The notes under the pieces: model-generated | Database searches by the model: none | What the model was told of the DNA's origin: nothing | What the model saw: the letters and a program-made list of their open reading frames with translations, nothing else | Position numbers and translations under genes: made by a program | Shown: positions 1-9,800 of the stretch, piece after piece | How positions within the stretch are numbered: position 1 is the first letter of the stretch | Layout: the number at the start of each line of letters is the position of its first letter | DNA from: Hydnum rufescens UP504 | Lineage: Eukaryota; Basidiomycota; Agaricomycetes; Cantharellales; Hydnaceae | Reading direction: 5' to 3' | DNA: 36,067 bases | NCBI GenBank assembly: GCA_014904985.1 | Contig: MU129209.1 | Span: 18,317-54,383, forward strand

Positions 1-570
1 CGTCCTAATAGTCTCAATTATTGTGCCAAATTTCAGACTCGTCCGCCCAGCGCTTATTTTGCGGCAATTTCCGGTGGTTCTGGTGCTGTTTTTACTGTTC
101 TCATTGTTTCAGGCACTAACCAGTGGCCCTGGGCCTGGTTTTTTCACTGTATCAGGGTCCCTAGGGGTCCATCCATCCATCCCAGGCACCACCCCCTGGT
201 CCTGGGCCCCCATTGGGCTGGATGGGGAAATTTTTTCTGGATGTAGTTCATCTAATTTCCGCATTTAGGCTTTTTTCAATAGGAATCAGTGTATTATGTA
301 ACTGGATACCATTTGGGAATCATTATATAATATTTTTAGTCACCCAAACCCAGTATGGAAATTATCCTAAATAGGAAATGATTGGATGCAAATCCATTAA
401 GAACCCAACTGAGCCATTGGCTGATATTAAAATGCCTGGGGTTACCACAGCTGATGCAATAGCCAACCTGATGCATCAAAAACGCGGTAACGGTAACTTA
501 CTGTAATCTTTGCAAAGCTCTTATGGTAACTTACTGTTTCCAATGCAAAAAGGCTACATCATCAGGTGCA
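1..570. other. No gene recognised; left flank of element 1
   Basis: No reading frame here looks like a conserved protein. An 81-residue frame at 23-268 is Pro/Gly-rich and starts and ends without splice or family signals. GGTAACTTACTGT occurs twice between about 495 and 540. If element 1 were complete, a second exon-intron array on the minus strand should lie immediately left of position 571, as it does in element 2. It is absent, so element 1 is truncated or rearranged at this point. Confidence 0.5.
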
Positions 571-1202
571 CCGGCAATTGCCGGTACTCAAGAAGCGCCA
601 AAGTGCTGGCGCTACAAGCGTAATATACACTAATAGGAAGCATATAAATGTGTAATAAATACTATATAATAAATATCTGTTCAAATAAATGTGAAAACGA
701 TGATGATAATAAGTCAGAACTTAATAAGGCACGATATGGCTAATTTCAAGTGGATTGAGCCATTTCTACACATCAGAATTGGGCCAAAATTAAATATAGT
801 GATGGTCTATATACACCCTAGATGTGTGACCGACTATCTCGGATGATTCTCGCATTTTTCAATTTTTCATGCCTTCAATTCCCTAAATAGGGAATTGAAG
901 GCATGAAAAATTGAAAAATGCAAGAATCATCCAAGATAGTCGGTCACACATCTAGGGTGTATATAGACCATCACTATATTTAATTTTGGCCCAATTCTGA
1001 TGTGTAGAAATGGCTCAATCCACTTGAAATTAGCCATATCGTGCCTTATTAAGTTCTGACTTATTATCATCATCGTTTTCACATTTATTTGAACAGATAT
1101 TTATTATATAGTATTTATTACACATTTATATGCTTCCTATTAGTGTATATTACGCTTGTAGTGGCAGCACTTTAGCACCTCTTGAGTACCGGCAATTGCC
1201 GG
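571..1202. repeat. 632-bp near-perfect palindrome (core of element 1)
   Basis: The two arms are about 316 bp each and are symmetric around 886/887. Each arm ends in the palindrome CCGGCAATTGCCGG (571-584 and 1189-1202), and the centre reads CCCTAAATAGGG with no spacer. I see only a handful of mismatches, mainly near the outer ends. The arms are AT-rich with TATA-like stretches (for example TATATAG near 1105 and TTTATATG near 1127) within about 100 bp of where the exon array begins. That fits a promoter facing outward, but this is inference. Confidence 0.95.
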
Positions 1203-1282
1203 CGTTGAATTGTACCGCCGCAACTACACCAGAAAGGCCAGCCCACGACCACACACCCGCCGCTGCGGTGTGTGGTCATAAG

Positions 1283-1379
1283 GTAAGTTTATTCACTAGT
1301 AGATACAACAGCGCAAAAAGAGCATGCTCTTTTTGTGCTCCTGTGAATCTTTATACTAACCTATCTTTTATTATTATAG
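1283..1379 (+). other. Array intron 1 (element 1)
   Basis: Donor GTAAGT at 1283, branch site TACTAAC at 1354-1360, acceptor ATAG at 1379. The intronic stem-loop is at 1311-1338 (GCGCAAAAAGAGC paired with GCTCTTTTTGTGC). The upstream exon ends in a hairpin at 1247-1277 (GACCACACA paired with TGTGTGGTC). Confidence 0.85.
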
Positions 1380-1551
1380 ATTGAGGCCTGGGCCAAGGCC
1401 TGACGAAAATGCACGAAACAACAATGGCCCAAGCGGCAACAAGAGCCAAACCAAAACAAACAACAATGCGCCAAACAAGAACCCAACGACAGATCGCCCA
1501 ATGCCCCACGAACCACACACCCGCTGCGGCGGGTGTGTGGCACTGTTTAAC

Positions 1552-1655
1552 GTGAGTTCCCCCCCCCCAATAGATACAGCCATGCAAAGGAGCAGCGATA
1601 GCTGCTCCTTTTGCGCTGCTTCAAATTTCTAACTACCTTTATTTTAATATTCTAG
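1552..1655 (+). other. Array intron 2 (element 1)
   Basis: Donor GTGAGT, branch region TTCTAAC near 1628, acceptor TCTAG at 1655. The intronic stem-loop at 1583-1614 has the GGAGCAGC/GCTGCTCC form of the stem. The exon-end hairpin is 1513-1540, with 12-bp arms of the CCACACACCCGC type. Confidence 0.85.
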
Positions 1656-1796
1656 GTCACAATCTGGACCAACATCAGTACAAGCCCCAACCGAAACCAT
1701 GCCAAGTGAAAACCCGACCAACGCCCATCAAACTTGCCGAGCAAAGAACCGACCCAAACCAGACACCTGCCACGGCGGGTGTCTGGTTCTATCTAT

Positions 1797-1888
1797 GTAA
1801 GTTATATACCCAACAGCACAAAAAGAGCAGCGAAAGCTGCTCTTTTTGCGCTACTTTGAATTTATTTCCTGACCCCCTTCCATTCTAG
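1797..1888 (+). other. Array intron 3 (element 1)
   Basis: Donor GTAAGT, branch CTGAC near 1869, acceptor TCTAG at 1888. The intronic stem has the AGAGCAGC/GCTGCTCT form. The exon-end hairpin is at 1759-1786 (CCAGACACC paired with GGTGTCTGG). Confidence 0.83.
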
Positions 1889-2000
1889 GTCATGTCATGG
1901 AATGAAATGAAGCCCCCAAACGACGAAGCCTGATTGGCCAGGGCCCCAGCGGAAGTACGCAAACTAAAACCACGCGAAACGAAACGAAGCCAAATGAAAC

Positions 2001-2120
2001 CATGCCCAACCCAACGAAACCATGCCAAATCTGACAAAACCATGCCAAATCCGACAAAACCATGCCAAACCTGATGAAATCACGCCACACCCGATGAAAC
2101 CACGCCACACCCAACGAAAC
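2001..2120 (+). repeat. Six-copy 20-bp tandem repeat inside an array exon
   Basis: Six units of exactly 20 bp run in register. The first is CATGCCCAACCCAACGAAAC and the last CACGCCACACCCAACGAAAC. The exon of element 2 at about 30633-30862 (minus strand) carries a decayed form of the same repeat, so it belongs to the ancestral exon. Confidence 0.9.
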
Positions 2121-2193
2121 AGCACCAAACGAAAACACAAGGGGCAGCCACACGAGCCACACACCCGCTGCGGCGGGTGTGTGGCTCTATAAG

Positions 2194-2287
2194 GTAAGTG
2201 CACCCCCCAACGGCCCAAAAAGAGCAGCATCTGCTGCTCTTTTTGTGCTACTTTTAGTTTTTTTAACTTACACATTTATTATTCTAG
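2194..2287 (+). other. Array intron 4 (element 1)
   Basis: Donor GTAAGT, branch region TTTAACTTAC, acceptor TCTAG at 2287. The intronic stem has the AGAGCAGC/GCTGCTCT form. The exon-end hairpin is 2156-2185. The exon before it (1889-2193) holds a 20-bp tandem repeat. Confidence 0.85.
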
Positions 2288-2525
2288 GTTATTGCCTGAA
2301 CAACTAACAGCAAAATGAAGACCCGCCGAACGAAGCCCCCCCCCTCCCTGAAACTGTCCACACACCTGCCAAACGAAAACAACAAACGTGACCCGCCAAA
2401 CCCTAAGTGCCAAACGAAACCCACCCACAAGACGAAACCCAGGAACGGGGACCCACGACAGGAGGCCACAGAAAACCCAAGACAGAACCACACACCCGCT
2501 TCAGTGGGTGAGTGGTAATTTTAAA

Positions 2526-2621
2526 GTAAGCATATGTACAACCGCGCAAAAGGAGCAGCATACGCTGCTCCTTTTGTGTGGCTTTTGTTTTTTTGTTTTT
2601 TTACTAATGTATTATTTCTAG
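2526..2621 (+). other. Array intron 5 (element 1)
   Basis: Donor GTAAGC, branch TACTAAT at 2602-2608, acceptor TCTAG at 2621. The intronic stem is of the GGAGCAGC/GCTGCTCC type. The exon-end hairpin at 2487-2516 is imperfect (ACCACACACCCGC against GTGGGTGAGTGGT). Confidence 0.85.
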
Positions 2622-2786
2622 ATTGTCATCTGAACCTCCGACTCCCAATCAAGACCCGAGACCCCGCTGAACAAACACAGGAGAACAACAACCCGCCTGC
2701 CAAATGAAACCCACGAACCGCAATCGAAAACATGACACAAACCCCGGATGAACCATACCCGCCGAAGCGGGCGTGGTAACCTTAAG

Positions 2787-2894
2787 GTAAGTATATGTAC
2801 AACTGCGCAAAAGGAGCAGCGTATGCTGCTCCTTTTGCGTGGCTTTCCTTTTTTCTTTTTCCCTTTGTTTCTAACATATTATTCATTATTCTAG
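2787..2894 (+). other. Array intron 6 (element 1)
   Basis: Donor GTAAGT, branch TTCTAAC near 2873, acceptor TCTAG at 2894. The intronic stem is of the GGAGCAGC/GCTGCTCC type. The exon-end hairpin is 2752-2777 (ACCATACCCGC against GCGGGCGTGGT). Confidence 0.85.
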
Positions 2895-3059
2895 GTTGTC
2901 GATCCGAACCCACAACCCCACTCGCGACCCCACCCAACAAACACATGAGGACAGCAGCCCCCCCCCAAATGAAACCCGTGAACGGGAAAACATGATACAA
3001 GACCGCGGAAACCCGGACGAACCCCACACCTGCTTCGGTGGGTGTAGTAATTTTTTGAG

Positions 3060-3174
3060 GTAAGTATTCACCATGTATAACTGTGATCGCACAAAAGGAG
3101 CAGCATATGCTGCTCCTTTTGCGTGGTTTTTGTTTTTTTTACTCACTTATTATCTTTTTTATCTTTTATTATAG
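3060..3174 (+). other. Array intron 7 (element 1)
   Basis: Donor GTAAGT, branch-like TACTCAC, acceptor ATAG at 3174. The intronic stem is GGAGCAGC/GCTGCTCC. The exon-end hairpin is 3022-3048. A last, shorter hairpin (CCCCTGGTGAGGGG, 3278-3291) lies in the terminal exon, where no further donor follows. Confidence 0.82.
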
Positions 3175-3300
3175 GTATTCTGAACCCACAGCCTGCACCA
3201 ACCCTCTCCCCCCCGACCCCAAACCTGCATGAACCGCCAACCGAAAACCTGTGACCCCACTGAGCAAAAACACACGACCCCTGGTGAGGGGATATGTATA

Positions 3301-3630
3301 ATATATGTATAATAAATAAATAAATAAATCAATAATTATCAAACAAACACCCCAGAGGGCTATGTATATAATAATGAATAAATAGTCATCCTGGTAAGTT
3401 GGTATAGCCTGGTGACCTGAGGGGTCATGCAAGTCTGAGTCTTGATCTTCTAAGTCCCAGTTTCGGCCAAGTTTTGGCCAATTTTCAGCCATTTCAGCCA
3501 ATTCTGGGCCAGGAGGTGAAATCATAAAAATGGCCATTTCGGCCGGAATAGTGATGGGACCTACTTAGGTACCATTATCTGCCCTGGAAGTGGTACCTAA
3601 CTAGGTAGGCTTAGATGACTGACCAAGGTG
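3301..3630 (+). repeat. AT-rich tail and right terminus of element 1
   Basis: An AT-rich run of ATAAAT repeats is followed by a segment with two GGTACC-centred half-palindromes (GACCTACTTAGGTACC and GGTACCTAACTAGGTA). The outer TIR ends ...GACTGACCAAGGTG at 3630. The reverse complement of this segment is almost the same as 28607-28960 at the left end of element 2. A related terminus closes the KDZ transposon at 5365-5439. Confidence 0.85.
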
Positions 3631-5066
3631 AAGTTGATGAGATAGACTGATGGTCAATCTCTTCCTAGTACCATTGCCGTCTCTTCATAATTGATCTTCA
3701 AGTCGAGCATATAGATGAGCTCAAGCAAGAGGGTGCGGGGAAATGGCTCTGTGATCATGTGTCGCACACTGTAGGACGTGAGGCTCAGGCTCAGGAGAAA
3801 CTGGATGGGGCCTCAGTCCAGTATCTCTTGGGCCAGTTCAAGGAACAGCACTCTTTTCAAAGCAGACTAGTCCCTCACCAGTCAAAGACAAAGGGATCCC
3901 GTGCGATAGAACACATCCTGTCTATGTCCCAGTCTGCAGACTCACTCCAGGTGCATCTGAAGGAACTTATGGACAAGCTTGCAGGTCTTGCAACTGATAA
4001 TGTGACAATTGCAGTGGAGGATGAGCTACGGTTGAAGATTACAGAGATACAGGCTAGTGTGCAGCGCCTTGAGAGTAATATTTCAAGAAAGACCCAGGAA
4101 CTTCATCTCTCAGATCAGAAGTCCCACAAGGAGTTGGAGCGGTTAAAGACCAACAAGTGGATAAACCTCCAGCTGAATGTCCAGGTTGTGAGGGACCAGC
4201 TCCTGATGAAGCTTCGCGCACGTAAATTTGAGCTTGCTGGGCTGGAGCGTGCTGACACAAGTCACCAGCTGGATCACAAGACTAAGGAGCATGTGGAGAA
4301 GGCAATGAAGGGTTGAGTCTCTGGGATTCAAGCAACACTGAAGCGATATGAGGATATCTGACAGCAGATGATGAAACTTAGAGGAAAAGGGAATGTTGCA
4401 AGGGATGCATATATCCCTCCAGAAATTTCATCATCTGTTTATAAGTTGGATGTGGATGAAGATATTTGGCAAGTGCCTCATCATGAGGACATGGCAAATT
4501 TTCCAGATGGGAGGGTCCCTGCTTGGCTTGCAGACAAAGAAGTCTGTGAGGGCATCTGACATGCCCAGGAGCTGGCAAACTGCAAAGAGGAGCTTAGGCG
4601 CTGCAAAGCTGAACTCTCCAATCTATGTTGCTGGTTCACAAAGCAGTATGCTGCTACCCAGCATGCCTTTGATTTTTGCAATGGTAGGGGTTCCTTCCAC
4701 CTTGACTGAATGTAAACTAACAACTCTGGGGATGTGGACAGATGAAGATGTCAAATTCTTTGTCTTAATGGAGTTACATCACTTGCATGACCTGGTCAAC
4801 AACTGGAAACATCACACAGCAGGACTTCTTGGTAGGGATGGGTGGGTGGACTGGGGAAACATTCCAGACCAACTGCCTCCATTACAGAGGGCATGGGTCT
4901 GCCAACAAGGTAGAGCCCAGGCTGAGGAAGTTTTATCACCTGGGGAAGAAGAGGCTGAAGAAGCAAGTTCTGATGATGATGAAAATGGGGAGTTGGAAGA
5001 AGGACCTGAGGCAGAGGACCTCACATCCCTAACCTCCCTTGATCTGGTTCTGGGACATGAGGATTA
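3631..5066 (+). pseudogene. KDZ transposase relic, C-terminal part (copy 1)
   Basis: This is the C-terminal half of a KDZ-type transposase, a DDE-class DNA transposase of fungi and animals. It aligns residue by residue with the second copy from the LFIIDLQVEHIDELKQ block onward. A coiled-coil-like stretch follows (LRLKITEIQASVQRLESNI), then the family hallmark VPAWLADKEVCEGI and an acidic tail. The upstream part holding the first two catalytic acids and the cysteine cluster is missing, cut off by element 1 at 3630. In-frame TGA stops at 4314, 4359 and 4557, plus a later frame change, mark it as dead. At least two of the TGAs replace an expected Arg, as CGA to TGA decay would. The final frame runs on to 5066. 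Confidence 0.85.
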
Positions 5067-5439
5067 ACCTAGCATACTGGTCACAAATGTACTATTAGTT
5101 AGCCCCTTAGACTTAGATGCTGGAGATACCCCCAATATACTATTGTGCCTCGCCAACAAAATGTTCTCAAGTTGCATAATGGGGCCCCATTTGGGTGATG
5201 CAAAAAGATGAAGCCGTGAGGAAGGCTCATTTTGGGGCCATAATAGGGCCCCATTGAACCATAATGGGGCCCCATATGCCCTATTGGAGCCCCATTGGGG
5301 CTGATTCCAATGATTCTCCAATATTGAATTATTGATTGGCACCCCTATGGCACCCCATCACTATTAGACCTACTTAGGTACCAAATAGTGCCCGAGATTT
5401 GATACCTATCATAGGTATCAAATATGGCTGACCAGCCTG
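5067..5439 (+). repeat. 3' non-coding part and right TIR of the first KDZ transposon
   Basis: Between about 5177 and 5300 the motif GGGGCCCCAT recurs several times, partly in inverted orientation. A similar GGGGCCCC-rich stretch follows the second KDZ copy near 18500-18565. The last 75 bases (5365-5439) repeat the GACCTACTTAGGTACC half-palindrome and end GCTGACCAGCCTG. The inward-read TIR, CAGGCTGGTCAGCC, matches the right TIR of element 2 (CAGGCTGGTCAGTC) at 13 of 14 positions. Confidence 0.75.
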
Positions 5440-5440
5440 G

Positions 5441-6414
5441 ATTGTCAGCACAAGAACGGCCATGTAAATGTGGGTAGGCATACCTGAAGAATCGAGGTTT
5501 GGATTTGACTGGCGATACAAAGACTGGAAGGCATTCCATGCATTTCCATTTTGCTGGAATTTTGATGGGGCTGCCGCCAAGGCAATGCGCCTAACAGATT
5601 CAGGACTTCATTTCCACTCTTTTGCCTTTGCATCCAAGTCCGCAAGGAACTCAATACATCGGTTTTGAGCCCAGGCTACCTGTTTGGCACTGAACTGCCC
5701 ACCAAGGTGCATGCCCTCATTATCATCAACATGATCAGGATCCATGTTATGAGTATTGCCGAGAGTAGTCTGAGTGGTCAAATGTGGTGATGAGAACGAG
5801 GGCAGAGGGGGCAACTGAGGAAGCAAAACAGGAGGGGAAGGTGATGTACAAGAGGATGAGGGTGGAGGTGAAAATCCATGTGCTTGTGTGCTCTGGGACT
5901 CAGCCTGATGCTGGAGGGACAGAGACATACTTGACTGATGAGTACCTTGCTGCCCCACAGATACATGTGAGTTCGGATTCGAAGGACGAGTCGACTGCAA
6001 ATTGATTTTGATGACAAGATGTGATGGTTGCTGAGTTGCATCATCATCAGCTCCATCACGAGATTGGGTATCACTCCTGGCACCCTCAGAGACACTGGAT
6101 TCCCCCTGAGGCACCATGGGCCCAGCTCCAATCCTGGCACAAGACTTGGGATCTTTCAATGTAGTAGGTGGGTCCACATCTTTGTCAGACTCAGAAGAGG
6201 TCTCGGGGGGATCAATAGAGCATGTTTTTTGAGGGACTCTAGACTTGGGGCTGATCTTGGGTGGAGCTTTGGTGCGAGATTTAGAAGCCAAGGCCTTGGT
6301 ACTTCTGGTATTAGAATGATGAGAGTGAAGAGTGGAGAGCTTCGGGGAGACTTCAGGTTCTGGTGACTGGGTAATGAGCATAGTGTTTGAGTGAGTCCAC
6401 TGGCCATTCATCAT
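5441..6414 (-). pseudogene. Hypothetical Ser/Pro-rich gene relic cut by the KDZ transposon
   Basis: The frame starts at 6414 (two Met codons) and runs through a low-complexity Ser/Thr/Pro region of about 230 residues. It then enters a globular-looking block: FSAKQVAWAQNRCIEFLADL, a TGA at 5608-5610 that fits a decayed CGA, and in the same frame IALAAAPSKFQQNGNAWNAF. The last part resembles a short motif I recall from many hypothetical agaricomycete proteins, but I cannot assign a function. The frame is broken at 5439/5440 where the KDZ TIR begins, so the KDZ transposon inserted into this gene or its copy. Confidence 0.6.
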
Positions 6415-6895
6415 GATTAAGCAGTAGCTGTGAGTGTGAACAGCAACTGTAATAAATTGTGAGGGAGCTTAAAAACCTGAATCACAGCTATGCAAAGATA
6501 TTGTGACTCGGGGGAGAAGTCCTACAGGCTGAATACAAGTATGCAAGGTAGATGTACAGTCGCCAGTCGAACAAAAGCTGCCAGTTATGGAGACGAGAGA
6601 GCGGGAGACAAGAGAATGGTGAGACAAGAGAATGAGACAAGAGAACAAGATGATAATCACTTTACTGGGCCCACAAATATGCACACTAATGGATCAAGCA
6701 TGTAGCCTAAAAGCACTCCAATGCAAGGCTGAGTACTTCTTCAACTACATGGGTGGTGTAAGTGTTTGACAACTTGACACTGGCAGATGCCAAATAGCAT
6801 TGCAACTGTATAGGAATAAACTTTACACCATATATGGTATTAACTTTACTTTATTATGAATACACAAAGGAAAAGAACATGGAGAAGGATGAAAA
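6415..6895. other. Intergenic; short purine-rich repeat
   Basis: No protein is recognised. GAGACAAGAGAAT-like units recur three to four times at about 6588-6652. The stretch separates the start of the Ser/Pro-rich gene from the 3' end of the next minus-strand gene. Confidence 0.5.
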
Positions 6896-9800
6896 TTACG
6901 AGGCCGAGGACTCAGTGGGTTTGGAGTATTCAGGGTGCTTGAGGTTCAAATCCAATTTGATACACCAAACAGGAGGAGACTTTGCAAATCCAAAGGATTC
7001 ATCTGGAAGTAGATTGGGTGCCCAAGTGGTGCTGCGACCCTCATTTACCAACTGACAGATCCAACGAATAATGGCATCAACAGGTCCTGAGGTAGGCCAC
7101 ATCATTGTCATGAACCCAACACTCATCATGTGATTGCTATGGGAACAGATCATCATCTCCATTTGATGAAGATCAAGATCAACAGTTTGGATGGGCAATT
7201 GGGCGAGCCGGGCAACCAACCATGCAGTGTCAAATTCGATGACTTGGAGGCAATGTAAGCGCTGGTCCCTAGGTATTAACGGACCAATGATTGGTGGATA
7301 CTGGTCATAGTTGAGGAACTACTCCCCATATCAAGACCTAGAATCTTTGTCCTTAATCAAAGGAGGTGCTATTGCCAAAAGATTGTCCAGTTCCTGCTGG
7401 CTGCAAGCATGAGCATATACCTGATTGATATATTCTAAATCCCTCAACCCAGTGTAATGCTCAGACAGCACATGCGAAGCATCAATCATGACAGTCATGA
7501 CCTCGGCTGCATGAGTTGCAGCCCATCCCTCCAAGGTCACCTTCAGCTCATCACATGGCAGCTCCATTTGAACAGAAGCTGAATCAAAACCTTGCCCTTC
7601 TTGCATTCTGTGCAAGCTGCAATCACCTGTGGGTACAGAGCCAGCCATATGTCAGGTGTTTGGAAGCCTTCTGGAACAGGGCCCAGAGAGATGATGAACC
7701 AACAGCCCACTGGGATGGGGGAGTAAAGCATCCCTGACACTGCCGCCTGTGGCTGAGGCATCAGAACATTAGGGGTGGGTCCACTAAGTGCATTGAGCAA
7801 ACGACCAATTATAACAGGGTCATATGGTGTCGCCTGGGCTTCCACCTGTTGCTGAGGCACCAAGACATTAGCGGCAGACCCACTAACTGCACTGGCCCAA
7901 GATCTGTGACCCTGGCCAGCAGGATGCACAGGCATAAGACCACCATGACCTTGAAGACCCCGATCCCCGAAAGAACCACCTTGCCACTGATAATTCCCCT
8001 GCCCTTGAGAACTTCCCTGCCCCTCACTATGACAGGCAGAAAGTTCTGGCACCAATGTGCCTCTCCCTCTCTGTACAATGGGGATTGAATGCCCATAACA
8101 CCTCATGGAAGTTGAAGCCACCTGGGGGTGTGGTGCAGGCCAATACAATGTGCTTGATGGACCCCTAGGATGTGGAAGGGATTGGGGACCCCCTGTATGG
8201 TTCCTGTACCCGTCATTGCAAGGATCACACATATGGGACCGAGGGGATTGAGTTCAAGTCCAATTTTGAGGGAAATGGAGATGAGATGGGGAGTGTGGGT
8301 GAGAGTGGGGATCAGAACAAGGCCGAGAGTGAGATCGAGATCGAGAGTGAGAGTGATATCATGGGGAGCAGGTGTGATATCAAGGGGAGTGGGTGTGATA
8401 TTGCAGGGAGTGGGTGCAATTTCACAGGGAGCGGGTGCGATATCATGAAGAATGGGTGCAAGGATGAGAATGGGTGCGAGGATGAGAGTGGGAGTGAGGA
8501 TGAGAATGGGAGCAAGGTCAAGAATGGGAGCAAGGATGAGAATGGGAGCGAGGATGAGAATGGGAATGAGAAGAGCGAGAAGAGCAAGAGCAAGGGTGAT
8601 CATCTGACCTAGAGTTGCCTGGAGACCCCAAGCATGAATGATAAGCACTTTGTCCTGGTACCACAGAACACTTGAGACAAAAGGATAGTACTCACTATAT
8701 ACCCTCTTATGAGCCCTCTGCTCCTCATCATGGTCCAGACATCAAGGGGGGTCAGCATGCGAGGACTCAGTTCACAGGGTGGGGGCATCAACTTGTGAGG
8801 CAGAGAAGTCAACTCACAAGGTGGGGGGGGTCAACTCATGAGGTGGGGTGTCAACTCACAAGGCGGGGGCATCAACTCATGAGGCAGGGGCATCAACTCA
8901 TGAGGCGGGGGTGTCAACTCATGAGGCGGGGGCATCAACTCATGAGGCGGGGGAGTCAATTTGCAAGGTGGGGGAGGGGTCAACTCGCAAGGGGGGGGCA
9001 TCAACTCATGAGGTGGGGAGTCAATTCATGAGGGGGGGTGTCAACTCACGAGGCAGGGGAGTCAATTCGCGAGGTGGGAGGGGGGTCAACTCACAAGGGG
9101 GGGGAGTCAACTCGTGAGGTGGGGGGGTCAACTCGCAAGGTGTGAGTGTCCATTTCTGAGGAGTGTCGGTTCCCAAGGAGGGGATGTCAGCATGCGAGGG
9201 GGCATAGGCACACAGGGATGTGGTGTTGGTATGCAAGGAGGGGGTGTAGACTCGTGATGGGGTGTAGGAACATGAGGTGGTGTCGGTACACGAGGTGGAG
9301 GTGGAGGTGTGCTAGGAGGGGGTATCAGGACATGAAGGGGAGATCTCAAAGGGGGATGATGGGATGAGGCAGCCTGATGAGTGCTTGGATGTGCACTTGC
9401 CAAGCCTGAGCTAGTGCTAGCTCCAAGAGTCTTGTCAACATCCCAACCATAATGCCTTGCTTGTGCCCGAAGCTTCTTCTCCTTCTGAATCGCATTCGCT
9501 TGTGCATTGCAAGGATCCCTCCATTCTATAATGAGGCATGCATCAAAAGGGCTGAGAGATTTTGCCTTTTTGCCCTGGGCAGCTGCCCGCCGATGCTTTA
9601 TATTGAGTAGAGCCTCCTCGTCACCATTATGGGCTCACTTCATCAACTGGTGAGCCGCCTCTTGCATCTTATTGGCAGCCTCCTTCACTTTCCTCTTCTT
9701 TGCAGTTGCAATGACAACCTGTTGATTGTACTCTGCATCTGTCTCGCCTCTTATAGGCTGAACATGTATGGGCGAATCAGAACCCGAACTTTCATCCTCA

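Larger units (their letters stand above)
1203..3300 (+). other. Tandem array of non-coding exon/intron units (element 1, plus strand)
   Basis: Eight exons are separated by seven introns (1283-1379, 1552-1655, 1797-1888, 2194-2287, 2526-2621, 2787-2894, 3060-3174). Exons are rich in A and C on this strand (recurring GAAACC, CCAAACGAA). Each ends in a hairpin directly before the donor site. Introns are T-rich and each carries its own hairpin. Internal exon lengths (172, 141, 305, 238, 165, 165) are not all multiples of three. The exon at 2622-2786 has a stop in each of its three frames, so the array cannot encode one continuous protein. The last exon (from 3175) runs into repeated ATAAATAAATAA, which supplies AATAAA-type polyadenylation signals. 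Confidence 0.85.
571..3630 (+). mobile_element. Element 1: truncated copy of the palindromic exon-intron element
   Basis: This contains a palindromic core (571-1202), a + strand array of eight small exons and seven introns (1203 to about 3300), an AT-rich tail, and a right terminus with the TIR CACCTTGGTCAGTC (read inward from 3630). The same 14 bases form the left TIR of element 2 at 28607. The left array and left TIR are missing. The right end abuts KDZ transposase coding sequence at the codons corresponding to the DGEG motif, so the copy probably landed in a KDZ gene whose upstream half was later lost. Unit order resembles the plus-strand half of element 2: in both, intron 1 is followed by an exon beginning ATTGAGRCCTGGG. 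Confidence 0.85.

Noticed and set aside
8172..8612. Plus-strand 146-aa frame rich in Asp/Glu/Gly/Ser
   Set aside because: It is the complement of the RS-rich coding stretch, whose minus-strand frame matches the paralogue at 22664-26572. The plus-strand frame has no such support.
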